Assembly: GCA_045644665.1 (NCBI GenBank)
Contig: JAZRHH010000020.1
Location: 1-32,534 of the forward strand
Length of the DNA: 32,534 nt
Direction of reading: 5' to 3'
DNA from: RGIG9115 sp045644665
GTDB taxonomy: Bacteria; Bacillota; Clostridia; UBA1381
The notes under the pieces: model-generated
Told to the model about the DNA's origin: nothing
Database searches by the model: none
Seen by the model: only the letters and a program-made list of their open reading frames with translations
Position numbers and translations under genes: made by a program
Part shown: positions 22,660 through 31,777 of the stretch, in pieces
Numbering within the stretch: the first letter of the stretch is position 1
How the letters are laid out: the number at the start of each line of letters is the position of its first letter

Positions 22660-25284
22660 TTATAGTGATGCGATTGTTTCAAGTACTTTGTTAAGCATTT
22701 CCTTGTATTTTTCGCCCTTTTCTCTTTCCTGGTCAACTACGCTCTGAGGTGCTTTGTCAACAAAGCCTTTGTTTGAAAGCTTGCCCTCAACACGCTTGAT
22801 TTCGCCCTCAAGACGTTTCTTTTCTTCGTTTAGTCTTGCAAGTTCTTTTTCACGGTCAACAAGCTGGTCCATAGGTAAGAAAATTTCTGCTGACGGTACA
22901 ACAATGTGCACTGCACTTGGGTCAATACCGTCTTTATTATCTTTAACTTCAACCTCTGAAGCAGATGCAAGTTTTTCAAAGAATGATGCACCCTTTGTAA
23001 ACACCTCTGCCTTATCTGTAACAATAATTACCTTTGCTTTCTTTGACGGTGGTACATTCATTTCAAGTCTGCGATTTCTTATTGCAGAAATTGCATCCAT
23101 AACAAGCTGCATTTTTGCTTCGTCTTCGTCAAAGTCAAGAGCTTTGTCGTATACAGGCCAGTCGCTTATCATTATGCTTTCGCCCTCGTGTGGAAGGTGG
23201 AGCCATATTTCCTCTGTTATAAATGGCATAAACGGATGGAGAAGCTTCATTGTGTTTGAAAGCACGTATGTGAGAACATACTGAGCTGTCTTTCCGCTTT
23301 CGCTTTCCTTATCAAAGAGTCTTGTTTTTACAAGCTCGATATACCAGTCACAGAAATCATCCCAAATAAAGCTGTAAAGATTTGAAAGTGCAACGCCAAG
23401 CTCGAAGTTGTCAAGGTTGTCTGTTACGGATTTTACAAGTTTATTGTACTTTGAAAGTATCCATTTATCAGAAATTTCAAGGCTGTCTGCATCCGGTAAT
23501 TTATTTTCTGTAATGGTAAGATTCATAAGAGCAAATCTTGATGCATTCCAGATTTTATTTGCAAAGTTACGGCTTGCTTCTACTCTTTCCATGTAGAAAC
23601 GCATATCGTTACCCGGTGCGTTTCCTGTTGCAAGAGTAAATCTTAGAGCGTCTGCGCCGTATTTGTCAATGATTTCAAGTGGGTCAATTCCGTTGCCGAG
23701 GGATTTACTCATTTTTCTGCCCTGGCTGTCACGTACAAGACCGTGAATGAACACGTGCTCAAAAGGAGATTTTCCTGTATGCTCAAGTCCTGAGAAAATC
23801 ATTCTTGATACCCAGAAGAAAATTATATCGTAGCCTGTTACAAGCACGCTTGTTGGATAGAAGTAGTCAAGGTCTTCTGTCTTTTCAGGCCAGCCAAGAG
23901 TTGAAAATGGCCAGAGTGCTGATGAAAACCATGTATCCAAAACGTCTTCGTCCTGATGTACCTTGCCGCCACACTTTGGACAAACTGTTATGTCTTCCTT
24001 TGAAACAGTTGTTTCGCCGCAGGCATCACAGTAAAAGGCAGGTATTCTGTGTCCCCACCAAAGCTGACGGGAAATACACCAGTCAAGTACATTTTCCATC
24101 CAGTTCATATATGTCTTTGTAAATCTTTCAGGAATAAATGTGGTTGCCTCGCTCTTAACCGCTTCAATTGCAGGTTCTGCAACTGGCTTCATTTTAACAA
24201 ACCACTGCTTTGAAATAATTGGCTCAACTGTTGTTCCGCAGCGGTAACATACACCAACGTTATGACTGTGTGGCTCAACCTTTACAAGAAGTCCTAACTC
24301 CTCAAGGTCTTTAACCATTTCCTTGCGGGCAGTGTATCTGTCCATACCCTCGTACTTGCCGCCGTAGCTGTTTACTGTTGCGTCATCATTTAATACCTTT
24401 ATTTGTTCAAGGTTGTGACGAAGTCCTACTTCAAAGTCGTTAGGGTCGTGAGCAGGTGTAATTTTAACGCAGCCTGTTCCGAATTCCTTGTCAACATACT
24501 CATCTGCTATTACAGGAATTTCACGTCCTACAAGTGGAAGAATAAGTTTCTTTCCTACAATATCCTTATATCTTTCGTCCTCAGGGTTTACAGCAACGGC
24601 AGTATCACCAAGAAGTGTTTCAGGTCTTGTTGTTGCAATTACAACAAACTCATCACTATCCTTTATAGGATACTTGATGTGCCAGAAAAATCCGTCCTGT
24701 TCCTCGTGCTCAACCTCTGCATCTGAAAGGGCAGTTATACAGTGTGGACACCAGTTTATAATTCTTGAGCCCTGATAAATAAGACCTTTGTTATAAAGGT
24801 TAACAAACACTTCACGAACGGCCTTTGAACAGCCTTCGTCCATTGTAAAGCGTTCTCTTTCCCAGTCACATGAGGAGCCGATTTTCTTAAGCTGATTGAT
24901 AATGCGGCTTCCAAACTTTTCTTTCCAGTCCCATACACGCTCTAAAAACTTTTCTCTTCCAAGGTCGTATCTTGTAAGTCCTTCATTTTCGCGAAGGTTT
25001 TCTTCAACCTTTATCTGAGTTGCAATTCCTGCATGGTCTGTTCCCGGAACCCAAAGAGCCTCAAAGCCCTGCATTCTTTTATATCTTATAAGAATATCCT
25101 GCAAGGTTTCGTCAAGGGCATGTCCCATGTGGAGCTGTCCTGTTACGTTTGGTGGCGGAATAACAATGGTAAAAGGTTTTTTATCCTTATTTGGTGTTGC
25201 GTGGAAATATCCCTTTTCCATCCATGTATTATAAAGCTTGTCTTCAAACTCCGCCGGGTTATATGTTTTTGATATGTTTTCCAA
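22660..25284 (-). CDS. valS: Valine-tRNA ligase
   Basis: Charges tRNA-Val with valine in the cytoplasm. The protein has about 874 residues. The HIGH motif appears as HMGH (52-55) in PNVTGQLHMGHALDETLQ, and KMSKS is present in GRKMSKSLGNG (about 520-530). Zinc-type CxxC pairs are seen in the middle (CDACGE, CPKCGG). The C-terminal end is the Lys/Glu-rich coiled coil typical of ValRS (about 805-874). I chose TTG 25282-25284 because AAAGGA lies nine nt upstream; the in-frame ATG at 25306-25308 would add eight residues and lacks a site. The leader from the promoter at 25324-25352 is only about 30 nt, too short for a T-box. Confidence 0.95.
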   Translation of the reverse strand: MENISKTYNPAEFEDKLYNTWMEKGYFHATPNKDKKPFTIVIPPPNVTGQLHMGHALDETLQDILIRYKRMQGFEALWVPGTDHAGIATQIKVEENLRENEGLTRYDLGREKFLERVWDWKEKFGSRIINQLKKIGSSCDWERERFTMDEGCSKAVREVFVNLYNKGLIYQGSRIINWCPHCITALSDAEVEHEEQDGFFWHIKYPIKDSDEFVVIATTRPETLLGDTAVAVNPEDERYKDIVGKKLILPLVGREIPVIADEYVDKEFGTGCVKITPAHDPNDFEVGLRHNLEQIKVLNDDATVNSYGGKYEGMDRYTARKEMVKDLEELGLLVKVEPHSHNVGVCYRCGTTVEPIISKQWFVKMKPVAEPAIEAVKSEATTFIPERFTKTYMNWMENVLDWCISRQLWWGHRIPAFYCDACGETTVSKEDITVCPKCGGKVHQDEDVLDTWFSSALWPFSTLGWPEKTEDLDYFYPTSVLVTGYDIIFFWVSRMIFSGLEHTGKSPFEHVFIHGLVRDSQGRKMSKSLGNGIDPLEIIDKYGADALRFTLATGNAPGNDMRFYMERVEASRNFANKIWNASRFALMNLTITENKLPDADSLEISDKWILSKYNKLVKSVTDNLDNFELGVALSNLYSFIWDDFCDWYIELVKTRLFDKESESGKTAQYVLTYVLSNTMKLLHPFMPFITEEIWLHLPHEGESIMISDWPVYDKALDFDEDEAKMQLVMDAISAIRNRRLEMNVPPSKKAKVIIVTDKAEVFTKGASFFEKLASASEVEVKDNKDGIDPSAVHIVVPSAEIFLPMDQLVDREKELARLNEEKKRLEGEIKRVEGKLSNKGFVDKAPQSVVDQEREKGEKYKEMLNKVLETIASL

Positions 25285-25323
25285 AACACACATTCCTTTC
25301 AAAATCATAGTTATATACCCTAT

Positions 25324-25352
25324 ATTATGACATGTTTTGAACTTTTTGTCAA
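25324..25352 (-). promoter_or_regulatory. Promoter of valS
   Basis: On the minus strand: TTGACA (25352-25347), 17 nt, CATAAT (25329-25324). Confidence 0.75.
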
Positions 25353-25393
25353 GAAGTTTGCCTTAAAAGTTGAATTTTTTTCCGAGCTTATTA

Positions 25394-25402
25394 TGGTATA
25401 AT
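25394..25402 (+). promoter_or_regulatory. Extended -10 promoter of the phage-derived operon
   Basis: TGGTATAAT: a perfect TATAAT (25397-25402) with the TG of an extended -10 element. No good -35 stands 16-18 nt upstream; TTGAAT (25370-25375) is 21 nt away. The start of transcription is expected near 25409. Confidence 0.65.
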
Positions 25403-25408
25403 TCATAA

Positions 25409-25422
25409 TGTAATCGATTACA
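25409..25422. promoter_or_regulatory. Perfect 14-bp palindrome matching the cre consensus (candidate CcpA/LacI-type operator)
   Basis: TGTAATCGATTACA is its own complement and fits TGWNANCGNTNWCA, the catabolite-responsive-element consensus, at every position. It begins seven nt after the -10, that is, at the expected transcription start, where a bound repressor would block transcription. A phage or other LacI-family repressor is an alternative reader. Confidence 0.55.
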
Positions 25423-25456
25423 GAACAAATTTTTAGAAAAAAGGAAGGATTTTTTA

Positions 25457-26668
25457 ATGACAGACACAGAACAACTACTTAATTTACAAACCACAAAAAC
25501 AAGCGGTACTGCACCACTTTTTCAGGATATACTCAACCGTCATATCCTAAAGAAAGCAGAAACCAAGCTTGTACACGACCAGTTCGGACAGAAGGTACAA
25601 ATCCCAAAGGGTAAGTCAAAGACTATTTGCTGGGACAGACTTTCACCTCTCCCAAAGGCAACAAAGCCTCTTACAGAGGGTATTACACCAAAGGGCAGCT
25701 CAATTAATATTACACGAATTACAGCTCAGCCTGTACAGTATGGTAACTATGTAAGCTACACAGACAGCTTTGATTTCTTTAAGCATGATCCGTCACCGGA
25801 GGCCCTTAAGATGAATGACCTCCTTGGCAGAAACGCAGCAGAAACTCTTGACGATATTACAAAGGACGTTCTTGCTTCAGGTACAAACGTGCTTTATGCA
25901 GGCGGAGTATCAAGCCGTGCAGAGCTTACAGAGGGTCTTACTGTTACGGATATAAGAAAGGCTGTAAACCAGCTTAAGAGAAACAAGGCAGTTCCTTTTG
26001 ATGACGGATACTATGTTGCAATTGTTCATCCGGACGTGACATTTGATATTCAGTCAGACGAAAACTGGAAAAAGCCTCATGAGTATGCAGATACAAAGAA
26101 CATTTATAAGGGCGAAATTGGCGAGCTTTACGGCGTAAGATTTGTTGAAACTCCTGATGCAAAGGTATTTAGAGGTACAGAACTTGCAGAGGGAAGAAAT
26201 CAGCTTACAGTTCAAAAAATTGATGCTGAAAACAAGAGAATTTATGTTATGGAAGAGCTTTCATCCAGTGAAGCTGCAGCACTTGCAGCCAGAAGCATTA
26301 TTGTAAACGGCTTTATATACGTTGTTTCAAGTGCTACTGCCGGTGGGAACGGAGAGGCGTATATTACATTGGCAGAAGCTCCTGACAGTTCTATTGATAT
26401 TGACATGGAGATATTTCCTGCAGACGGCGGCGGAGTATCAAACAGCCCTGTTTATGGCAATTTGTTTATTGCTAAGGACGCGTACGGCGTAACAAGTCCA
26501 AAGAAGAATATACAAAACATAACAAAGGCTCTTGGCTCTGCAGGAAGCTCTGACCCTCTTAACCAAAGAGGTACAATGTCATGGAAGGCATACCACTTGG
26601 CAAAAATTTTGGAGCCTCTTTATCTCATTCGATATGAGTCACTTTCAAGTCTGACAAAGAGAGGTTAA
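25457..26668 (+). CDS. N4-gp56 family major capsid protein
   Basis: A 403-residue phage coat protein. The pattern fits the N4-gp56 capsid family: an N-terminal ILKKAETKLVHDQFGQKVQIPKGK-type region (about residues 30-53), LTEGITPKGSSINITRI (about 73-89), the QYGNYVSYTDSFDFF block (about 94-108), and the conserved VAIVHPDVTFDIQSD and EIGELYGVRFVET in the second half (about 190-235). This is an HK97-fold shell. A GGAAGG site precedes the ATG. It is the first gene of the operon, unlike most phages, where terminase and portal come first. No scaffold or maturation protease gene lies beside it. Confidence 0.87.
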   Translation: MTDTEQLLNLQTTKTSGTAPLFQDILNRHILKKAETKLVHDQFGQKVQIPKGKSKTICWDRLSPLPKATKPLTEGITPKGSSINITRITAQPVQYGNYVSYTDSFDFFKHDPSPEALKMNDLLGRNAAETLDDITKDVLASGTNVLYAGGVSSRAELTEGLTVTDIRKAVNQLKRNKAVPFDDGYYVAIVHPDVTFDIQSDENWKKPHEYADTKNIYKGEIGELYGVRFVETPDAKVFRGTELAEGRNQLTVQKIDAENKRIYVMEELSSSEAAALAARSIIVNGFIYVVSSATAGGNGEAYITLAEAPDSSIDIDMEIFPADGGGVSNSPVYGNLFIAKDAYGVTSPKKNIQNITKALGSAGSSDPLNQRGTMSWKAYHLAKILEPLYLIRYESLSSLTKRG

Positions 26669-26677
26669 TTTTAAGCT

Positions 26678-28096
26678 ATGGGCAAGGGGAAATCAAACAC
26701 TCAAAATGTAATATGGAAGCCACAAAAACGCCAGAAGGTATTTCAAAGCCGTGAGGAATATGAAGTACTTTACGGAGGTGCAGCAGGTGGCGGAAAGTCG
26801 GACGCTCTTGTGGCAGAGGCGCTTCGGCAAGTACATATACCTCATTATAAGGCTATTATATTCAGAAAAACAATGCCGCAGTTAAGAGAGCTGATTGGGA
26901 AGTCCAGGCGGATATACTCTGCTGCGTATCCTGATGCTGTTTACAATCAAACAGAGCATGTGTGGAGATTTCCCTCAGGTGCCCTTATATACTTCGGGTC
27001 AATGCCTAATAAGGACAGTCACCTGAATTATCAAGGATTGTCCTTTGCCTTTATAGGCTTTGACGAGCTTACTCATTTTACAAGGGAGGAATACGAATAT
27101 CTTATATCAAGAAACCGTGCAGACGGTGAGGGGGTGAGGGTGTACATAAGAGCTACTGCCAATCCTGGCGGAACAGGACACGGCTGGGTAAAGGAAAGGT
27201 TTATAACTCCCGCACCTCCAAATACTCCCATTGTTTTTAAAACAGAGGTAAGAATGCCTGACGGTGAAATCAAAACCATGGAGAGAAAAAGAATATTCAT
27301 TCCCTCATCTGTATTTGACAATGAAAAGCTACTTAAAAACGACCCTAACTATCTTGCAAACCTTGCGTCATTACCCGAGGCTCAAAAAAAAGCACTTTTG
27401 TATGGTGACTGGGACGTTTTTGAGGGGCAGGTCTTTACAGAGTGGAAAAACCATCCGGAAAATGAGGACAGACGTAACACCCATGTTATCAAGCCCTTTA
27501 ATATACCGGGGCATTGGAGACGGTACAGGAGCTTTGACTATGGCTATACAAAGCCCTTTGCTGTTCAGTGGTGGGCAGTTGACGAGGACGGGATATGCTA
27601 TTTGTACCGTCAGCTTTACGGCTGTACCAATGTCCCAAACACAGGGCTAAGACTTGAACCATCTGCAATTGCAAAAATGGTAAAGGAAATTGAGGACGCA
27701 GAAGAAAAGGGAAATATAATCATAGGCATTGCTGACCCGGCTATATGGGACGAAAGTCGCGGCAGAGCCGGAACAATAATAAACATGTTTGAGGAGCAGG
27801 GTGTGTACTTTGAGAAGGGGGACCATAAACGGCTTCCGGGAAAAATGCAGGTACACAAAAGACTTGCTTTTGACAAAAACGGGTATCCTATGCTTTATGT
27901 GTTTGATACCTGTCGTGAATTTTTGCGCACCTTTCCAAACCTTGTTTATGACAAAAACCGTCCCGAAGATATTGATACAAATTGCGAAGACCACGACTAT
28001 GACGCAATGAGATATTTTCTTATGAGAAATCCTTTGCCCTCAACACCTCTTAAGGTGCAGGAAAAGGAAGGAAATTATATAATACTTAAAAATTAA
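26678..28096 (+). CDS. terL: Phage terminase large subunit (ATPase-nuclease)
   Basis: The DNA-packaging motor. In the 472-residue protein, Walker A is GAAGGGKS (34-41) and Walker B is FAFIGFDE, ending at Asp129-Glu130. TANPGGTGHGWVKERF (about 161-176) is the coupling region. The RNase-H-like nuclease has SFDYGYTKPF (Asp about 288), IADPAIWD (about 353) and DHDYDAMRY (about 438), so all three acidic sites are present. It should be active as encoded. The start lies nine nt after the capsid stop and has only a weak site, GAGAGG, inside the capsid end. The small terminase and the portal, its usual partners, are not in the window. Confidence 0.95.
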   Translation: MGKGKSNTQNVIWKPQKRQKVFQSREEYEVLYGGAAGGGKSDALVAEALRQVHIPHYKAIIFRKTMPQLRELIGKSRRIYSAAYPDAVYNQTEHVWRFPSGALIYFGSMPNKDSHLNYQGLSFAFIGFDELTHFTREEYEYLISRNRADGEGVRVYIRATANPGGTGHGWVKERFITPAPPNTPIVFKTEVRMPDGEIKTMERKRIFIPSSVFDNEKLLKNDPNYLANLASLPEAQKKALLYGDWDVFEGQVFTEWKNHPENEDRRNTHVIKPFNIPGHWRRYRSFDYGYTKPFAVQWWAVDEDGICYLYRQLYGCTNVPNTGLRLEPSAIAKMVKEIEDAEEKGNIIIGIADPAIWDESRGRAGTIINMFEEQGVYFEKGDHKRLPGKMQVHKRLAFDKNGYPMLYVFDTCREFLRTFPNLVYDKNRPEDIDTNCEDHDYDAMRYFLMRNPLPSTPLKVQEKEGNYIILKN

Positions 28097-28112
28097 AAAG
28101 GAGAGATATATT

Positions 28113-28433
28113 ATGGCAACAACAAAAAAGACAGAGGAAGTAAAGGAAAGGCTTGAGTTAACCGTAGAGGAAAGAAGAAAGCTAAATAATAAAAAGTACA
28201 TGGAATATATGAACGAAAAGGTTTCTGTTTGTATTCCCCTTAGAAGTGAAAAAATAGGCACTACTACCACAGCCTCTTGTGACGGCAAGGTTTATGAAAT
28301 AAAGCTTGGGGAAACAGTAAAGGTTCCAAGAAAGGTTGCAGAAGTAATAAACAGGAGCATTAAAGGAAACATAGAAGTCCAGAAGAAAATGGACAACGCC
28401 TCAAAGGGTGCAAAGGAATTAGGAGAATATTAA
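28113..28433 (+). CDS. Small phage protein of unknown function
   Basis: A 106-residue, lysine- and glutamate-rich protein. The first 35 residues look helical; the middle NEKVSVCIPLRSE...GKVYEIKLGETVKVPRKVAEVINRS (about 46-93) resembles small proteins found beside N4-gp56-type capsid genes, with a KLGETVKVPRKVAEV block that looks like a beta-hairpin and helix. It may be a capsid-associated or head-completion protein, but that is inferred from position only. It has a good AAAAGGAG site and sits 16 nt after terL. Confidence 0.6.
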   Translation: MATTKKTEEVKERLELTVEERRKLNNKKYMEYMNEKVSVCIPLRSEKIGTTTTASCDGKVYEIKLGETVKVPRKVAEVINRSIKGNIEVQKKMDNASKGAKELGEY

Positions 28434-28457
28434 TTTGCACAAAAGGAGGGATAGTTA

Positions 28458-30185
28458 ATGAAATATGATAATACCATAGCTGCAAAAAACGGTAAGGTGT
28501 CATATAAAGGCTTTCTTGGTATCAACAGAAGGCTCCGGCCGGGTGCAGGTGAGCTTTATGATATGGAAAACATGAGCCACAAAGAGTATCCATGCATATG
28601 TTCTGAAAAAGGATATAAAAAGCAGGAGATATCACTTCCTGAAAATGCTGTCATTAATAAGCTGATATTGCCAAGACGTCTTTCAGGAGATGTTTACGGT
28701 TTTTCCGGAATAGCCACATATAAAAAGGACAATTCCAGTGTTTGCGGAGTATTTGTCAATAATGAGCAAAAATGTACCTTAAGCAGTTTTACTGACGCGG
28801 TGGACTACAACGGCTCAATATTTGCTCTGCCTGATTTATATGGATATGTGTATGCTGTTAATTCAGATAACACAAGTGATACTATTTTACAAGCTTCCAG
28901 CTACTCCTGGGAAATGTACTGTACAAATGAATATAATTCAAACAGTGCCAGTGATTATACTACTCAGTTAAATCTGTATAAGGTGCCAAATTCCTGGTAT
29001 AACAGTGTGTTTTGTAAGCAGTTTGCAGTAGGTGATAATATCAGGCTTTATGGTCTTAAAGATAATATGCAGCCTTGTAATACAATTTATCCTGAAACGA
29101 GCGTTGATTATTCCAATATTTCAAGTCCTGTATCAATTGTGATAAAATCCCATACCTTTACCGGCAGCAATTCTTCCGGAATAATAACTATTACAGTTGA
29201 ACTTAAAAACGTAAAAGGTGACATTATACCGTGGCCCTATTCCACAGATAATCCAACCTACGCACAGAACGGTGCCATAAGAAAATATCTTCCTAAGGTT
29301 ACATATGGCTGTGTTGCTCATAATCGGGTTTGGTGCTGCTCACAAAACGGTGAGGAAGTATATGCATCAGCCCTTGGCAAACCTCTGGAATATTATGAAT
29401 TTAACGGCGTTTCAACAGATAGCTGGAGCGTTACTGTCGGCAGCCCGGGGAAATTTACAGGAATTGTCCCATGGCAGACAAGGGTTGTTGTTTTTAAGGA
29501 GGATTATGTACACGTTATCTTCGGAAGTACACCAAAGGATTTTAGTATGGAAAGAACCTATGGAGTAGGTTGCATTGACAGACAAAGTATAGCAAATGCA
29601 GGTGGTATGCTTATATGGCTTTCGTATGATGGATTTTATGCTTACGCAGGCAGCAAACCGGAGAGAATATCCGACAAGCTAAACACAAAGTATGTAAGTG
29701 CTGTGTCGTTCTCTGACGGTATAAGCTATTATGTACGATGCGAAAAGGAAAACGGAGAAAAGGAATTTCTGGTGTTTGATACGGAAAAAGGAATATGGAG
29801 CAAATTTTCTGACATGGATATTGTTACAGGAGATTTTTATAAAGGCAGGATGTATTTTTGTACACAGGACAGTATGTATACTATGAAAGAGGGTGAGTAT
29901 GGAGATTTTTATTTAGAAAGTCCCGAGCTCACATTAGAAACCTTTAACGATAAGTCGCTTATATATGCCACTATCAGATGCAAAATAAAAGATGGATTTA
30001 TTAATTTTTATACATCTGTTAATGGCGGACAGTGGGTTTCTCATAAGGGAATATCAAAAACGGGAAAGCACAGGCTTCCCATAAGGTATTCCTCCGGAGA
30101 TATACTTCGTTTCAGAATAGAAGGAAGTGGAGAAGTGACAATTACGGAACTGGAGCTTGAAGTTCTGGTAGAAGAAAGGAGCTGA
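28458..30185 (+). CDS. Tail/packaged-DNA stabilisation protein, P22 gp10-like beta-propeller (tentative)
   Basis: A 575-residue protein with repeated short beta blades and many aromatic residues. The central part (about residues 285-410) reads CVAHNRVWCCSQNGEEVYAS, then a GKFTGIVPWQTRVVVFKEDYV block, then YGVGCIDRQSIANAGGMLIWL. This matches the order and character of P22 gp10 and similar phage 'stabilisation' or nozzle proteins, which form a plug or ring below the portal in short-tailed phages. The N-terminal RRLRPGAGELYDMENMS also recalls such proteins. The match is by pattern, not alignment. The start has AAAGGAGGG. It binds the story to a podovirus-type particle. Confidence 0.55.
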   Translation: MKYDNTIAAKNGKVSYKGFLGINRRLRPGAGELYDMENMSHKEYPCICSEKGYKKQEISLPENAVINKLILPRRLSGDVYGFSGIATYKKDNSSVCGVFVNNEQKCTLSSFTDAVDYNGSIFALPDLYGYVYAVNSDNTSDTILQASSYSWEMYCTNEYNSNSASDYTTQLNLYKVPNSWYNSVFCKQFAVGDNIRLYGLKDNMQPCNTIYPETSVDYSNISSPVSIVIKSHTFTGSNSSGIITITVELKNVKGDIIPWPYSTDNPTYAQNGAIRKYLPKVTYGCVAHNRVWCCSQNGEEVYASALGKPLEYYEFNGVSTDSWSVTVGSPGKFTGIVPWQTRVVVFKEDYVHVIFGSTPKDFSMERTYGVGCIDRQSIANAGGMLIWLSYDGFYAYAGSKPERISDKLNTKYVSAVSFSDGISYYVRCEKENGEKEFLVFDTEKGIWSKFSDMDIVTGDFYKGRMYFCTQDSMYTMKEGEYGDFYLESPELTLETFNDKSLIYATIRCKIKDGFINFYTSVNGGQWVSHKGISKTGKHRLPIRYSSGDILRFRIEGSGEVTITELELEVLVEERS

Positions 30186-30190
30186 GAATT

Positions 30191-30997
30191 ATGTCTTATG
30201 AAATAAATGCAGATAAATATGCTTTTGCACAGACACCTTTGCCGGAAAAAGTAAATGAAAATTATAATGCTGTACTAATAAGAAAGGCGATGCAGGAGGA
30301 GGCAACCAAAAGGGAGACTTTAAAAAGTACCTTAGAGCAAAATATTGCAAATGAGGTCTATGCAAGAACAGACGGGGACGCAGACCTTAAAGCACAAATA
30401 GATAGCGAAACTATCAAACGTGAAAAAAGTGTATCGGAGCTTGATACAAGGCTTGGTAAAGAGGCAGAGAACAGAGCCTCAGCAGATGCATCTTTTTTAC
30501 AGGCATTAGATGATCTGGAAGCAGATTTATCAGAAGAAAGGACACTGCGTCAGACAGCGGTTTCTTTGTTGGAGAAGGCGGCTGAAAATTTAAATAAAGT
30601 AAAGGAAGACAAGGTAACGGTAATTACTATTGGTAGTGAGGATATAGGCGAGGATGGCTCATTTAGCTGGAACGGCCCTGACAATCATAACACGGAAACA
30701 CGCATAACCGCTCCTGCACTTGATACGTTGTATGTCCAGTGGTGGAATGGTGAGTATCCGGAGGATTACATTGCATCACTATCTTTCAACTGTGGTGAAG
30801 TGCCTACTTGTGTTAGTTATCCCATGGGCGGAATAATAAATTGGATTGGTACAGATTGTGTTGTTTTTGACGGCATCAGTGTATTTCAGCCTTCAGCCAA
30901 TACTCATTATGAAATAGTGATGTATTATAACGGCACACAGTGTATTGGTATGGTTAATGGGTTTGTGCCTTCCGGTCAGGAGGCGGACTATCATTGA
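30191..30997 (+). CDS. Coiled-coil tail-fibre-like protein
   Basis: A 268-residue protein with two parts. Residues about 30-140 form a long coiled coil with repeated heptads and an ENRASADAS-type register, typical of trimeric phage fibres or base-plate adhesins. The C-terminal part (about 145-268) is beta-rich and has many Trp, Tyr and Cys residues, as in a receptor-binding head. It is not a known enzyme domain. The start has AAAGGAG. Its stop overlaps the next gene (TTGA), and AGGAGG within its 3' end serves that gene. A role in host binding is inferred from structure. Confidence 0.6.
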   Translation: MSYEINADKYAFAQTPLPEKVNENYNAVLIRKAMQEEATKRETLKSTLEQNIANEVYARTDGDADLKAQIDSETIKREKSVSELDTRLGKEAENRASADASFLQALDDLEADLSEERTLRQTAVSLLEKAAENLNKVKEDKVTVITIGSEDIGEDGSFSWNGPDNHNTETRITAPALDTLYVQWWNGEYPEDYIASLSFNCGEVPTCVSYPMGGIINWIGTDCVVFDGISVFQPSANTHYEIVMYYNGTQCIGMVNGFVPSGQEADYH

Positions 30998-31773
30998 TAT
31001 ATTTAAAAAGAAAAAAATTAGCCTTTATGTCTGCAATAAATACAGTTAAAGGGTTTTTGCGCAGAGTATCAGGGGTGCCGGATTTGGTTCTGAATGATTG
31101 TGTAGATGATGCAAGTCTTGTAAATTATACTATTGACGGAAATTCTGTTCAGAATGGAATACCAGCACATAATGCCCCGGTTGATTTTGAAAGTGTTGGT
31201 GAATATGATGAAAGCACAGGTAAGTACAAAATTCCCGTCATATGCAGCAACGGAGAGGGCCGCTCGGATACAACAAGTATATACCTTGATGAGCCTTTAA
31301 GAAAGGTAGGAGATTACGCGGATTTTATTGATTTTGAAAGTAAAAAAGTAGTCAGACAAGTCTTTTGTGAAAAATTAAATTCCACTAATTTGAGAGAAAT
31401 GGAATCAGGTAGTACAATAAGATTTCACAAACCTGTTTCAAAAAATATACCGGTTTCCTATCGTGGCGGATATAGTAATTATTTCACTATTCCCTCTAAT
31501 AAGTACTCAAACGAGTTGAGTAATAACCAGGCAATGCTATCCCCTTCCGCCAAAAATATTTATATAAGGTGTGACGGGTTTACTTTAGATGATTATAAAA
31601 AATTTCTGGATAATAATAATGTTTTAATTTATTATGTGATGGCTGAAGCAGAAGAAAAACCGGTAATATTACCAAAACTACCAACAATTAAAGGTACAAC
31701 GATATATTCGGTTGACACAAAGCTGCAACCGTTAAACATGGAAGTGACATATTACAGTACGAGCAAGGAGTGA
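30994..31773 (+). CDS. Phage tail-adhesin-like protein
   Basis: A 259-residue protein. The N-terminal half has GNSVQNGIPAHNAPVDFESVG and the TGKYKIPVICS strand, followed by TTSIYLDEPLRKVGDYADFIDF (about 96-117). The C-terminal LPTIKGTTIYSVDTKLQP and VTYYSTSKE are the usual end of such proteins in clostridial prophages, so both ends of the family are present. The middle that normally carries the variable binding region is short. TTG at 30994 overlaps the previous stop; AGGAGG lies at 30978-30983. An ATG at 31027 is the alternative. The likely job is binding cell-surface sugars. Confidence 0.65.
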   Translation: MIYLKRKKLAFMSAINTVKGFLRRVSGVPDLVLNDCVDDASLVNYTIDGNSVQNGIPAHNAPVDFESVGEYDESTGKYKIPVICSNGEGRSDTTSIYLDEPLRKVGDYADFIDFESKKVVRQVFCEKLNSTNLREMESGSTIRFHKPVSKNIPVSYRGGYSNYFTIPSNKYSNELSNNQAMLSPSAKNIYIRCDGFTLDDYKKFLDNNNVLIYYVMAEAEEKPVILPKLPTIKGTTIYSVDTKLQPLNMEVTYYSTSKE

Positions 31774-31777
31774 TTAT

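Noticed and set aside
25409..25422. Phage attachment site at the palindrome
   Set aside because: No second copy was seen in the window and no integrase is present; its place at the promoter fits an operator better.
28458..30185. Portal protein
   Set aside because: The sequence is a run of beta blades with gp10-like blocks and lacks the helical wing and stem pattern of portals.
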